Assembly: GCF_002994745.2 (NCBI RefSeq)
Contig: NC_037089.1
Span: forward strand, 14,216,141 to 14,280,140
DNA: 64,000 bases
Direction of reading: 5' to 3'
Source of the DNA: Rosa chinensis
Lineage: Eukaryota; Streptophyta; Magnoliopsida; Rosales; Rosaceae
Position 1 is the first letter of the stretch, and every line of letters begins with the position of its first letter. Under the pieces are notes generated by a model that was not told the DNA's origin, did no database searches, and worked only from the letters and a program-made list of their open reading frames with translations. This document shows positions 11,639 to 23,998 of this stretch, in pieces. The position numbers and the translations under genes were made by a program.

Positions 11639-11649
11639 AATGTTCCCAG

Positions 11650-11981
11650 CAATTAAGAATGGAGGAAAAAAATTGATGTGGACACTTCAGTTATGAAAGA
11701 CACACAACACACGTTAAAATTATTATCTAAACTCTCCTACAAGGCCAAAAAAAAAAAAAAAAAAAGACAGAGAGAGAGAGAGACACACACAGAAAATATA
11801 AATGAACCTCCTAAATGCTCAGTTGAAGAACATGCATTGCATAGAGCTGATCAAAGAACCAGCAAGAAAAAAATCAGAATTAAGAAACCAAGAAATGGGG
11901 AAAAGAAAACACTCCAATCCATACGAGTAATGATCATTTGAAACACAACTATTTATTAGTGGATATGGAAAGGTAACCTAC
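11650..11981. other. non-coding, low-complexity A-rich stretch
   Basis: This stretch contains an A-run followed by short (GA)n and (CA)n at about 11745-11792. No gene is seen. Confidence 0.6.
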
Positions 11982-12192
11982 CAAAAATTGTGTTGGCAGG
12001 GTGTGAAATGATCTGGTTAAATGCTGCATCTCCTATTACCATCTTAGCATCAGTGAATGCAACAAAATATGAGGTGCTCATGCTGCCTTGATCGTTCACT
12101 ATGTTATGTACATAATCCTGTTTCTGTTCCCAAACTGCTATCGGCGACTACGTGGTTCCCATATCTGAGATTGCATGGCCTCCTCCTGCCAT
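11982..12192 (-). pseudogene. HSP70 first-exon fragment
   Basis: Reading from the ATG at 12192-12190, 70 codons resemble the N-terminal ATPase start of cytosolic HSP70. Examples are VWEQ near the VGVWQ position, IVNDQGS, FVAFTD, IGDAAFNQ and HPANTIF. An in-frame TAG is codon 15 (12150-12148). The fragment ends in phase 1 at a GTAGGT donor, splitting the aspartate codon, exactly where plant HSC70 genes have their intron. No second exon is seen downstream on this strand, so it is an orphan exon. Key residues of the phosphate-binding loop are already degraded. Confidence 0.75.
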
Positions 12193-13821
12193 TCTCAGCT
12201 CAAAACTTTAAGAAAAAATAACAGACAGAAGAAAGTTAAATGATTGCAGATTACCTTTTTGCAAAGTAGTGAAAATCTAAGTCTTAGATCGAACACACCC
12301 TAAAATTTCAGGTCAATTTTCAGGGAAAATTCATTTTTCCAATCTTTATGCCAAGAACTAGGGAAAAATCTTTTGCTGTTTTGACTTCATAGTTTCTTTA
12401 ACTTAGATTGGGGGCAAAATAATTGCCTGTTAACTAATCCTAAATATAATGCCCGAGCATGCAATCACTAACAACTGGACAAACATACAACCAGACTTTT
12501 TCATGATTAAGTTATAAGCACTCCTTAAAATCATCATTTACTTATGCAATAGAATTACTTGTGTATAAATGAATGGCAAAGCAGAAATTTGTAATCTCCC
12601 TCTGATAACTCAATCTTTACCTTATACAGCTACCTAACTCCCTTATACAACTTAATCACTTCTGCAAAACCACAATCATAAATAGATACCAACATATAAG
12701 ATCCATTTTTGGTCTATAATCTTTATGCTATTCCCCCATTTAATCAAATCCAAAAAACAAAGGCAGTGTTGCAGTACCAGGCCACTAGTTAAAGTTGTGC
12801 CAACAATAGGAGTTGACCAGCACTTGGGGGGCTCTTTAGAAATCGAAGTGCCAGATGCAAATTTGCTTTTGTAAAGGGAAAAGAAAAGAAGAAGAAAGAA
12901 ACTGCTTCAAATTGGAGATTTAGTTGAAAAGGGTTCACTATCCAATCTTTTGATGAGCGACTGTATAAGCACACTTGTATATCCAGTGTGACAATTAGAA
13001 ACAAAAAATGTATAGGAAAACGGCATTCTATGTTTTAGTGACTTCCGTGTGCAGTGCAAGTAGAAAACCTATTTTGATAATGTCACTCGTGTCTACAGCA
13101 ACGTTCAAAATCTAAACCAATTAGTTGCATGTAAAGCCATGATGAGATCCAGCTGCAAGGCAAATGAAGCTTCACAACAGAAACATCTGACATAGACAAG
13201 CAGGACCAGTAGAATACAATTCAATTTCTGAACGGGTGAAATTCTCAAAAACGATGAATGTACATATCATATTAAATTACATACAGAATGTGTGTGTGTG
13301 TGTGTGTGTGTATCATATACTGGCATCAATATAATTAGTTAGCATACTATTTGGTTCTCACTTCATCACCTGGAAATGCCACAACAATGGTCCAATGTTT
13401 TAAGCTTAAGCAATAGATAAATACATAGAATTAAAAAGGCCCAACTGAAAACTGTATGTCCAGACTCCCGACATTGATTCCCAAGGTTTGGAAAAAAAAA
13501 AAAAAAAACAACGACAACAACAAATCTAAAACATGAAAACAGGCATAATAAAGCACAAACAAGCTTTGAAAGTTCAGGGTTGTTCGATTACAAAAGCTCA
13601 CCTTTTCGTCGGACCAGCATGAGATGCCATTCACAGTTGCCAGAATCGGATGATATGGAGATGGAAGGGTATCTGTTTCGAAGAGGAAATCAAAGCACGT
13701 CTTCAACATTCCCTTGCAGTTTGAACAAAAAAAAGGACAACACACCCTTGCAGCTTCAACATAACAGCATAGATATTGTTCAACAACATGTTGTTTGCAT
13801 CTTACTTTCAAGGACTATGTG
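12193..13821. other. gene-free interval with a (TG)n microsatellite
   Basis: No supported gene. A (TG)n tract lies at 13289-13311 and an A-run at about 13493-13508. The part at 13431-13660 has a relative at 16080-16280. Confidence 0.55.
13289..13311 (+). repeat. (TG)n microsatellite
   Basis: Eleven to twelve uninterrupted TG units. Confidence 0.95.
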
Positions 13822-14422
13822 TGTAACATCCCGACCCGAATTAATCAAAAATAATTATAATTTGTGATGAATTGGAATTATGCTTACCACGATCTATCTC
13901 TTATAAACACCAATTGAAAAAAAACAATAACTTCACTATCATCTAGATCTCTGCACCCTTTCATTCTCATCCTATGCACTTAAAACACACTTGCTCCTCC
14001 CTTGAAGAAGATTAGAGATGATGTTAAAGCGGTGAGGTCTGATTGAAAAAGAGAGAGAAGACTGATGAGTGAGAGGAGTATGTGTTTCGGTGATGCCTCC
14101 GTGAAAGAAGAGAGACGAGATTCAGCCTTCCCCAAGCGAGAGGAAGCTTCTGGTTTTTTTTTTCTCCCTCTTTGCTTTTCTTTCCTTTTTCTTAGAAGAC
14201 TCTCGACCTTTCCCCCTCTCTCCAGATTTGCTACGTGTCAACAAAAAATGTAATAGCACGTGTATGCCTAGAGACCTACATATATTTGTTATTTAAAGAA
14301 ATAATTCATGTAACTTTCTTTGACTACACATTGATAAAATCAATAACAATCAATTTCTTAATTTACGAGAAGTAAAATTTATATTTGTTTCTTTTATTAA
14401 CTTCTCAATACCGGGTATTACA
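13822..14422. mobile_element. solo LTR, 601 bp
   Basis: It starts TGTAACATCCCGACCCG and ends CCGGGTATTACA, so the ends are TG...CA with a longer imperfect inverted terminus. It is flanked by the 5-bp repeat ATGTG at 13817-13821 and 14423-14427. There is no internal retrotransposon sequence, so this is a solo LTR left by LTR-LTR recombination. The orientation is not determined. Confidence 0.85.
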
Positions 14423-16696
14423 ATGTGCATTCCTTCTATCACATCTATATGGCTATAAAGTTGAGGGAAAAAAAAAGGTTAGGGAATTGCATGGACAACC
14501 AAAGCTTAACTGACGGACTTAAACTGGTATTTCTTTAAGTATCAATCAAATTGAAAGGGGATTTAATAGAACAATCAGGTTGGATAAAAATGGACAGGTC
14601 TTAAACTCAGGTCTTTACCATAAATAATGAAATCGCACATATTATGTTCCAGAGCATGCAAACTGATTGCATGATATTCACCAAACAATAAAGGAAGTGT
14701 TGCAAGTAGGAAACCAGGCAAGCTATTCATACAACTGGCAATCAAGTCATTGCTACTATTAAACTGGCCAAGTGAGTTACATATAATCTGTAATGGGTGT
14801 GATTCATTCCCCATCAGGGTGGAGGCCATCACTCGGATATGTACTTCACATGTGAACACAGAACATATAATTTCAACATATTATATTTTTTTCTTCGGAC
14901 GTTTGAGTATACAAACTCCCTCCTGTTCAACATATTGTATGCATCTACTATTGTTATGAGGGTTGGAGTATAATACAGATTAATTTTTACAACAAACTAG
15001 GCGACCTGGAATTGTAAAGTCAAGAACCTTTGCCCCATATCTAAAATGCGCTCTAAACTTTTTACAATCAGGTGAGGAACTCAAAAGGCTTTTGTAGGTT
15101 GTTTTTTAATGGGTGAACTCTTTTTCTTGATCCTGTGTTTGAAGAATTTTCAGCAAGCTTGTTGATATCGACAGTGATCAAGTTCACAATAATATTAGTG
15201 GGTTATATTCAATGAGTATTATGAAAGACTTGTGCAGGCACTTAACTCTTCTGGGCATTGGTGGAAACTGAAAAAAAAATTATGCATTTACTATTACTAT
15301 ATAAACAAGGTATTGCAACTACGCACGCAAGCAATCAGGAAGAAAGGTTTGTACAGTCATGTAGTTTTCACTATCTTTAAAGGCTTTCATAACCTCCCTT
15401 ACTCTTTCAGAGATTTTGATTGATAAATTTGAGTGTCACTCTTAAGTTAGGGGACTTGACTGCATCTCACAAACATAATCAAACTTTAACAAACTTTTCT
15501 AGCAGCAAATTTCAATAAGAAGGTTCTACCAAATCAACACAAAAATTTAAAGGAAACAACGAGCCAACTCTAGTATTTTATTGTATCAACAAAATAGAAA
15601 AATAAATATTTATTAGCACTTGAAACATATTAGCTATACTTGTTTAAGACTTGCTTGCCATCTGCTGCCTCATGAAAGAAGACCCTTGAAATTCCTTCAA
15701 ATGTGTCAGCATCGAAACATGCATATAAAAAGAATCTATTACTGGACTAAATTGTCATATTTTCAAATGCAGCTAGGGAATCAACAGATTCAAACTATCA
15801 AACTGAGTCTAAATAATTTTCAAAAGCAAGCATGAGACTCGGATCTAGAGTCAAAAACCCGTTCCCCTTTTTCTTCAAGAAATTGTCAAAAGGCTATTTT
15901 TTTTTCTTTTGCCATTTTCTGTCATGTTAGAACCTCTAGCTAAACTTGAAGAAGAGCGAAAGCCCAACTGTGTTAGCATGAAACACGCATATGAAAAGAG
16001 ATATGTTACTAGCTAAATTTTCATCTCTTTCAAGTAATTTTCAAAAACTTGAGACCTTTTTTGCTTCTTCTTTTACATTTTCAGTCAAGTTCGAAACTTT
16101 TGACATACCCAACCCGACGTTGATCACCGCAGTAGTAAACAACAAATCCAAAACATGAACACAGATCGAGTATAAGAGATACCTTGTCCTCGAACCATCC
16201 AGATGTGTTTCGCCGCTGCCATTCACAATTGTATGATTCTTGACATTTCTTTTCTGAGGAAACGGCCTGCGGCAGCCCCATTTCACTCGAACGAACCAAC
16301 TGTGGTCGTTTGTTCCGGCATGTAACCTACTACGTGTCTTTCTAAAATATAAAAAATAAAAAATAAAAAATAAATAAATAACGTACTACCTGTCTATGTC
16401 CGTGGCTTTGATTTGGGTATAAAGGTCACCAAAATAAATTTATATATCAGATTTATTAAGGGATGGAAGGGCAGCGCAATCTTACATCATTTGGGGTCTG
16501 GGACCGAATATAATAATTTATTAATTTTTCCACGAAACCTAGTCCTACTAGAATGCAGTTTCCGTAGGCGATTTCCATTCAAACAAATCTGAAGCCCTTC
16601 TATTCTTTTGTACGTACGTATCCAGTTGATTTTCTTCAGACCAAAAAAAAAAAAAAAATCCAGTTGATTTTCTACCATACCTAAATTGATTTGGGT
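14423..16696. other. gene-free interval upstream of the F-box gene
   Basis: No supported gene. Positions 15230-15600 are the left copy of a direct duplication whose right copy is at about 20370-20745. Positions 16080-16280 resemble 13431-13660. The last 250 bp before 16697 should contain the F-box promoter, but I see no clear TATA position. Confidence 0.5.
15230..15600 (+). repeat. left copy of a diverged direct duplication flanking the F-box gene
   Basis: Shared words with 20370-20745, in the same order, include GTACARTCATGTAGTT, the TTTCAGAG region, TTGATAAAT, CACTYTTAAGTT, CAGCAAATTTCAA and AACCAACGAGCCAA-like text. The copies are clearly diverged, with indels. Confidence 0.65.
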
Positions 16697-19095
16697 ATGG
16701 GGGATTTATGCGAGGATTTGTGGGTTGAGATTTTGGGTAGACTATCATCGGAGAAGGACTTGGTGCCATGCATGAGCGTGTCCAAGTTATGGCACCGAAT
16801 AACATCTGGTCTTTGGGTGCAGAGATTTTGGGCGCAGTCCCCTCCTTTGGGTCTTTTCTTCCGCACCGCCACCACCAGCACCACCACCGTAGACAAGGTA
16901 TTGCATCGTATGAATTATATCTCTTTATATAATTATCATGCCATGGAAGATAACCTGGAAAGCACTCGTTCTTGCGGAGGTCAATTTTATGACGAAGAAT
17001 CGTATAGGACGAAAAAGTCTCATTGGCAGTATTTTGATCGACAATGGTATAAGCCGGGTGCCACTGCTGAATCCACTGATCGTGATGAGTACCTAAATGG
17101 TTGCAATGGTTTAGTTTTGTTAATGAAATCAGCAACTTATCAGTTTTATGTTTGCAATCCCATCACAAGACAACAAGTTGCCATACCTAAAGCCTGTGTC
17201 CACCAAAACCATGATAATCAGCATTTTTGTGCTGCTTTGGCTTTTGACCCTTCCGAATCTGCTCATCACTTCAGAGTTGTTAGAATTGATTATTCTGCAT
17301 CCTACTCAGCTGTGCTGGATATATTCTTGACTGAATATGGACTGTGGGTTCGACATTGGCTGCAAATTGACCCAGGTTTTACTGAGGGATTCAAAAGCTC
17401 CAAGCTGTGCAGGCATTTTGTTTACTTGCGAGGTAGGCTATACAGCATAGCCCTATCCTGGAACCTTTTATGCATTGACCTCAATACTGTTGCAGCTTCT
17501 GCCCTTGAACTTCCTGTTCCAGAAGATGAAAAGACCGGAGCCATGGGATGTCTTGGGGTGTCGATGAATAGTCTCTGCTATATGAAGCGAATGCTCGATA
17601 ATTCGAAGGACTTTCACAATCTGGCAGTTTGGTATAATGTTGAAGAATCTGGGGAATGGATTCTCAGATATAGTGTTTCTTGTCGCTTATTGGGATACGG
17701 ATTCCAGTCTCGAGGTTATGACTACGATGATTCCATGGAACCCTGTGCAATAAGTCCAACTTCAGATCTCTTGTTCTATGGTAATCCCAACCTGATTTGT
17801 TGTATCCACCTTAAAAGCGAAAAGATGAAATTCGTTTGCGAAACAATCTCTAAAATAGATCCACCTGCTTCTTTCTTGACATTACGTGCATGCTTCGTAC
17901 CTTTCTACACTCAGTTGAACAAGAGGAATGACGTCTCCACTCCATTGTAAGTACACTATTTTATTCCCTATAAATACATGTCTTTTTTCTTTCGGTGAAT
18001 GGGGGCAAAAATCAAGGAAACAGATAAATAAATACATGTTTTTAAAGCTGTATAATGTAGGAAATGTCCTTTTACTTGCTTCGTATTTAATTCTAAATAT
18101 TAAACTTTAATGGTCTATAGATTGTGGGAATTCATGTCAGCAATTTGTTTTTATTTCACTTTAGGATGCAAAACCTTTTCTAGTCATATATATATATATT
18201 AGAAAACAGGAGAATTGAACATCAGCCCTTTTCTGTCATATCATATTCACCAAATTTGTATGTCTTAGATTTGTAGATGGAACATTCTAAAAATAAATAA
18301 ATAAATAAAATAAAATTTGTAGATGGAAAAATGGAAACCAACAATTGCAATTTTGTTTTGTTTTTTGCTCTTTTTTTTTTCCTACAACTATTAGAGTTTT
18401 TCAATCCCAGATGTTTTTGGTGATTCGGTTAGTGTTGGTTATGTAGTGAGTCTGGGCAGAGTAGGAGAAGAGTTGGAACAAATAAGCTATCAAGTTAGGT
18501 ATGGGTTATAGAAAGCTAAATTTAGTAGACACAAGAATTATACAAGGGTCCCAAAAATACTAACCATACGTACCTTAACCAAATTGCCATCAATTCATAG
18601 TCCACAACTGAAGCATCATAATAGTGACCATATATATGAATACCATGAAAAATAAAAAATAAATAAAACATGCGCTAGAAAGCAGATGTCATGTTTAGGC
18701 TATATATTTTCTTTTTCTGAGGAGTAGGCTATATATTTTCATCTTTTGCTAGTTTTAATTTCTTACACACTCTAATTGTTAGATACGCAAGTTCTCTGTT
18801 AATTTTTAGTTGGTGCCTTTCTCTTGTATGCTATTGATCAATCAGTATTTGACCTTTTCTCATATGTTTTCTATTAAACAGAGCAACAGCTTGTGAGCGC
18901 ACAGAAATTTTAAGTGTGGAAGTACCATACGGGAAACAAGAAGATGGTGAATCAGTTGAAGTAATAAATGTTAAGTTATATGATAGTTTGCAAAAAAAGC
19001 CATCCCCGTCATTGGTTTATCCCAGTGAAATCATGGGAATGCATTTAAAGCTTGAACATATCCCCCAATTTCTACTTGATATAATGGCAATGTAG
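16697..19095 (+). CDS. F-box protein, two exons, apparently intact
   Basis: The exons are 16697-17946 and 18882-19095, 487 codons in total. The N-terminal F-box (about residues 3-45: LCEDLWVEILGRLSSEKDLVPCMSVSKLWHRI, broken here only by my summary) would bind SKP1 in an SCF ubiquitin ligase. The rest resembles the F-box-associated region that selects substrates, with NGLVLL and YVCNPITRQQVAIP motifs at about residues 130-160. A GTAAGT donor at 17947 and an AACAG acceptor ending at 18881 keep the frame. Without splicing the first exon would end a few codons later at TAA. The start is the first ATG in frame; a TTG two codons upstream is ignored. No disabling change is seen. The substrate is unknown. 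Confidence 0.8.
17947..18881 (+). other. intron of the F-box gene
   Basis: A 935-bp AT-rich GT-AG intron. It contains (TA)n near 18188 and AAATA repeats near 18290. Confidence 0.75.
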
Positions 19096-20759
19096 AACAT
19101 AACCTCTACATAACTGAAAAATAAAATTGTCATCGAAAACAGCAATTTTGACCAATAAAAATACCACATTGTATGATTGTAAGAGGAATGACGTCTTCTC
19201 TCCATTGTATTACATGTCTTTTGCTATACTTGGTTCATATTTTCAATTAATTTTATTGAACTTTGATGCTCTATGCCGCATGATTTTTTTTTTTTTACGG
19301 AATCATGTTCCATTAAATAATAACGTCACTGCGTTAAGCTTGAGGGTTTCAGGAAACCGCTCAGAATACAAGTTCAAGCACAATACAAACTGTCAGTTCT
19401 ATGCATGTAGCAGGATTTCATGTCTTCAATTTTTTTTTTCTCTTTTGAATCGAACCTCTCTTTTGGGCCTGGAGGATGGAAAATTGATTCTGGGACAAGT
19501 CCTTCGGTCCAAGATAACTATTGTAGCAGTCTACTGTGTTTTGCTTGGTCATAGTTGAATAGGCTCACTTTGAATAAGCGAGTATGATACGTCAAATGAA
19601 TGGTCCTATTCTATTTATCACCGTGCTGTTCTTCATCACAACTTCTTGTCTATCTGTAGATGGTTGCGGAATGACATGTAATGATCATTTTGGCCTTACC
19701 TATATAATTAATGAAAAGTCCTGGTGATTGGTGATGCTTTATTTCAAAAAAAAAAAAAAACAATTATTAAGAGAGCTCTCCATATATTTTTTTTATATCA
19801 ATTTACCCTTTATATGTTAAAAGGCTTTGAATAAAAAATAATCAATTATGATAATAAAGTCAATTTACAAAACAAAACAATAAAATTAAAAAATAATAAA
19901 TGTAGAAGAAACTGGAAACGTGATGAATTTCTATGAGGAAACTATTTTTAACTACATCCCTACACACTCTTCAGGGAAAAAGAGAGGAAAAAAAAATCTT
20001 TACGTAGTGCGTAGGCGCATGCTACTGCGCTAGTATGTATTAAAACAAAGAATTGACATATGCACTGTGTATGTGTAGGCAACATGCCAACATGTACTGA
20101 TGAAATTAGTATATGTTTGTTAATTTTAGGTTTCTAGTTAGAATTGAGAATGGAAAACCAAACCTGTCCAAATTTGGATCAGACATTCAGATTGTTTTTC
20201 TATTGAAATCAAGTATTTGAATCTTATATAGTTTTGCTCATTTGGTGAATCTTGGACTCTTGGTTATGTGGGAACAGGGAACTGAAAAGTCCAGTAAGTA
20301 AGCTTGTGAGAGGGATTTATTCATAATTCATGCCAGCCGATTTTGCATGTAGTTTTGAAATGACTATTAGTGTAAACTGTAAAATAGTTTGTGCGCATAT
20401 ACTACTTCTGTATTAACAATATATTGCAATTATGCACCCCAAACAGGAACAGAAATCAGTACAATCATGTAGTTATTAGTTTTGACGCCGTTGCCAGGTG
20501 CGCATCCTTCTTATACTAAAGGATTTCATATATCCCTTATTCTTTCAGAGCTTCCAATTGATAAATCTCAGCATCACACTTAAGTTTGCCTGACTTTATA
20601 TGTACAACATGATCATGAGTGCTAAAACTTGAACTAACGTCTCTATCAGCAAATTTCAAGAGAAGAGTCCTACCAAAATCAACGTACCCAAAAATAAAAA
20701 AGGAACCAACCAGCCAAGTGTTTTCTTGTATCTAAAAAAAGCAGAAAATCATATCTTTA
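19096..20759. other. 3' flank of the F-box gene, with duplicated pieces
   Basis: No gene is seen. Positions 19170-19275 repeat the exon-1 end and early intron of the F-box gene (AAGAGGAATGACGTCT...CTCCATTGTA), with the splice donor GTAAGT changed to GTATTA. Positions 20370-20745 are the right copy of the flanking duplication. Confidence 0.6.
20370..20745 (+). repeat. right copy of the diverged duplication flanking the F-box gene
   Basis: Partner of 15230-15600. It ends just before the Copia-B LTR at 20760. Confidence 0.65.
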
Positions 20760-20976
20760 TGTTTAAGGATAATAGAATTGAGAGAGATTGATGAGAGAAT
20801 TACGTTTCATTATTGAAAATAGGAGCCCTATATATAGAGATTACAAAGTGCATGTTCTAATGTTGCAAGGAAAACTAATCCGAGTAGGACTAGGAATTCT
20901 AGAACATTCTCTCCTATTACAACCATGAAATTAATCCTAGTTTGAATAGGCACACAAAACTGATTTTCCTTCAACA
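20760..20976 (-). repeat. Copia-B 3' LTR
   Basis: 217 bp, starting TGTTTAAGG and ending CTTCAACA. Its partner is not in the window. The adjoining minus-strand purines AAGGGCGAG are the likely polypurine tract. Confidence 0.75.
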
Positions 20977-21177
20977 CTCGCCCTTGTGCCGCTCAAACTT
21001 GGTGGTGATGCTTCGTCCGTTGCCTCGTTAAAAACCTTGTTCGGGTGAAAAACCATGTGGGATAAAAACAAGCTCGAGGAGGAGAAAAGAGTACAACACG
21101 TCCTTCACTTCTTCGAGATCGAACATGTAGACATCATAACTCCCCTTGATGTCGATATCTCCCCCTGATTGCTACAA

Positions 21178-22560
21178 TCATGGGAGTTCGAATAACTTTC
21201 TCAATCCGATGCTCTTCACATGTTTCTCGAAGGTGGATTTAGGTAACGACTTAGTGAATAAGTCCGCTACATTATCCTCTGATCGGATTTGATTCACTTC
21301 AATCTTTAGAAGTGATTGTTGTTGCTGATTATAAAAGAACTTAGGCGATATATGCTTGGTGTTATCGCCTTTGATGAAACCTAATTTCATTTGCTCAATA
21401 CAAGATGCATTATCCTTATAAATGCATGTAGGTTCATCCGTGGTAGACTTCAAACTACAACTTCCTTGAATATGTCTAATTACAGACCTTAGCGATATAC
21501 GAATACGCACAGCTTCATGTAGAGCAATAATCTCTGCGTGATTTGAGGAAGTAGCAACAATGGTCTGTTTTGTAGACCTCCAAGATATTGCAGTGCTTCC
21601 TATGGTAAAGACATAACCTGTTTGGGAGCGACCTTTGTGAGGGTCAGAGAGGTACCCTACATCAGCAAAACCCATCAAAATATCATTGTCGTTTTGATGG
21701 AGTGGAGGAGGGTGAGACCGGCCACCCTTGGTGGTGGCGGCTGCAATGTTGCCGGCCATGGCGTTTTGGACGATGGCTCTTGAGCCAATTTGGTCCGATC
21801 TCATCCTTCCATCATTCATTTTCTCTTTGTAGGGATAGAATAGACCCATATCAATCGTACCTCTTAGGTATCGAACGATTGTCTTTACACCAATCCAATG
21901 GCGGCGTGTTGGCGCAGAGCTATGTCGAGCTAACAAGTTCACTGCGAATGAGATGTCCAATCTTGTGCATTGAGCTAAGTACAATAATGCGCCTATTGCA
22001 CTTAAATATGGCACTTTGGCCTCTAATGACTCTTCATCCTCATCCTTTGGACGAAACGGATCTTTTCTAGGCTCAAGACTATGGCCAATCATGGGAGTAC
22101 TCACATGCTTTGCTTTATCTTCATTAAAGCGCCTTAGAATTTTCTGAGTATATGTAGACTGATGGATCAAAATCCCATCACTACAATGCTCGAGTTCTAA
22201 ACCGAGACAAAACAGTGTTTTCCCAAGATCTTTCATCTCAAATTCGGATTTCAAGTATTTAGTAGTTTCCTTTAACTCATCTAGAGTTCCAATTAGGTTC
22301 ATGTCATCGACATAGACTGCTACGATTGCAAATCTGGAACTTGTTCTCTTAATGAACATGCATGGGAATATTTCATTATTAACATATCCATTCCCAATCA
22401 AGTAGTCACTTAGATGGTTATACCACATTCGTCCGGATTATTTTAATCCATATAGTGAGCGTTTTAATTTTATTGAAAATGCGCTCCGTGGTTTAGAGCC
22501 ACTTGATTTGGATAATTGAAGTCCATCTGAAACCTTCATATATATATATATATATATATA

Positions 22561-22603
<43 letters not shown>

Positions 22604-23993
22604 CTAGATCCCCATAGAGATATGCTGTAACTACATCCATAAGCTGCATGTCAAGTTTTTCAAAAACTACAAAATTGACAAGGTAGCGGAACGTTATAAC
22701 ATCCATTACGGGAGAATACGTCTCCTCGTAGTCGATTCCAGGGCGTTGTGAGAAACCTTGCTCCATGAGGCGGGCTTTATATCTAACCACCTCATTTTTC
22801 TCATTACGCTTTCTAACAAAGACCTATTTATGGCCAACAAGCTTTATATTTGAGGGTATCTGCGTTATAGGCCAGAATACATGTCTCTTTGCTAGCGAGT
22901 CTAATTCAGCCTGGATCGCATCTTTCCATTTAGGCAATCCGCTCTTCGTTGATATTCTTCGACAGAGCGAGGTTCGATATCATCATATTCTGTAATTCAT
23001 TTTGCAATATGATATGCAAATGCATCATCAATAGCCATAGAGTTTCTGTCCATCATCTCATGTACACTAGTGTAATTCATGGAGATCTCTCTATTCTCTG
23101 GAATTGGTTCTGACATTGGAGCATCCCCCAATGATGTCTCTTGGACATAACCATCATCCAGAATATCCTCATGAGATGGATTATTTACATCGATGATTAA
23201 TAGATTATTTTGTGCCAAACTCGCTTTCTTTCTTGGGCGAGAATCTATCGAACCTATGGGCCTCCCGCGCTTCCTGGCAGGAGCCATGGACCTAGCCACA
23301 ACGTCACCATTACTATGAGAGGGGACGTTGGCGCCATGCTCAGTTGCCCTTGAGATGGTGTCATGTCCTTTAATTTTAGGGACATCAATCCTTGCAAGCA
23401 CGTTTGTAGCAGGTATATGTGATCTCGTCACTATAGCGATATTAGAAAATGCATCAGGTATCGATTATCTGAAGATCGAGAATTCTCCGCACTTCAATTT
23501 CGGACTGTGCGGTTAAGGGATCAAGATGAGACAGAGTGGAGACAGACCACGACAATTCCTGTCATTCCTGTTGAACATTTATGTTCTTATCACCCCCTAA
23601 CGATGGGAAGACTGTCTCATCAAAGTGACAATCTGCAAATCTAGTGGTAAAGCGATCGCATGTCAAGGGTTCTAAGTAGCGGACAATCGTTGGAGAATCA
23701 TATCCAACATAAATGCCTAATCGTAGTTGAGGACCCATTTTGGTGCTCTGTGATGGCGCAATTGACACATAAACTGCACACCCAAATATGCGTAAGTGTG
23801 AGACATTAGGCTCATACCCAGTCACCATCTGGGACACAAAAAAGGGTTGAGTAGCAGTGGGCCTCAGACGAATAAGCACAGCTGCATGCAATATTGCATA
23901 GCCCCAAGCAGAAATAGGGAGATTGGTGCACATTACCAATGCTCTAGCGACCATTTGTAGTCGTTTAATAGCAGCTTCTGCGAGACCATTTTG
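21178..23993 (-). pseudogene. Copia-B integrase C-terminus, RT and RNase H
   Basis: From high to low coordinates it shows the integrase C-terminal part (MVARALVMCTNLPISAWGY) and a linker with a basic RKRGRPIGS stretch. RT follows with VRYKARL, DVVTAYLYG and YVDDMNLIG. RNase H ends with ADLFTKSLPKSTF. Breaks include TAA 22440-22438 in the RT motif LYGLK, a TGA after the microsatellite at 22538-22536, and frameshifts between the pieces. The element's insertion and reverse transcription functions are lost. Confidence 0.85.
22539..22599. repeat. compound (TA)n(TC)n microsatellite inside RT
   Basis: About 24 bp of TA units adjoin about 38 bp of TC units, at the point where the RT reads ...LDSE then MKV. 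On the coding strand it reads (GA)n(TA)n. The expansion leaves the reading frame shifted. Confidence 0.9.
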
Positions 23994-23998
23994 GGTGT

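Noticed and set aside
12789..13004. 71-codon minus-strand ORF
   Set aside because: Poly-Phe run from a T-rich tract; no family resemblance.
14575..14859. 94-codon minus-strand ORF
   Set aside because: No recognisable motif, no splice or promoter context, and AT-rich intergenic setting.
19127..19558. 143-codon plus-strand ORF after the F-box gene
   Set aside because: It overlaps the duplicated exon-1/intron text and AT-rich 3' flank; no domain and no consistent start.
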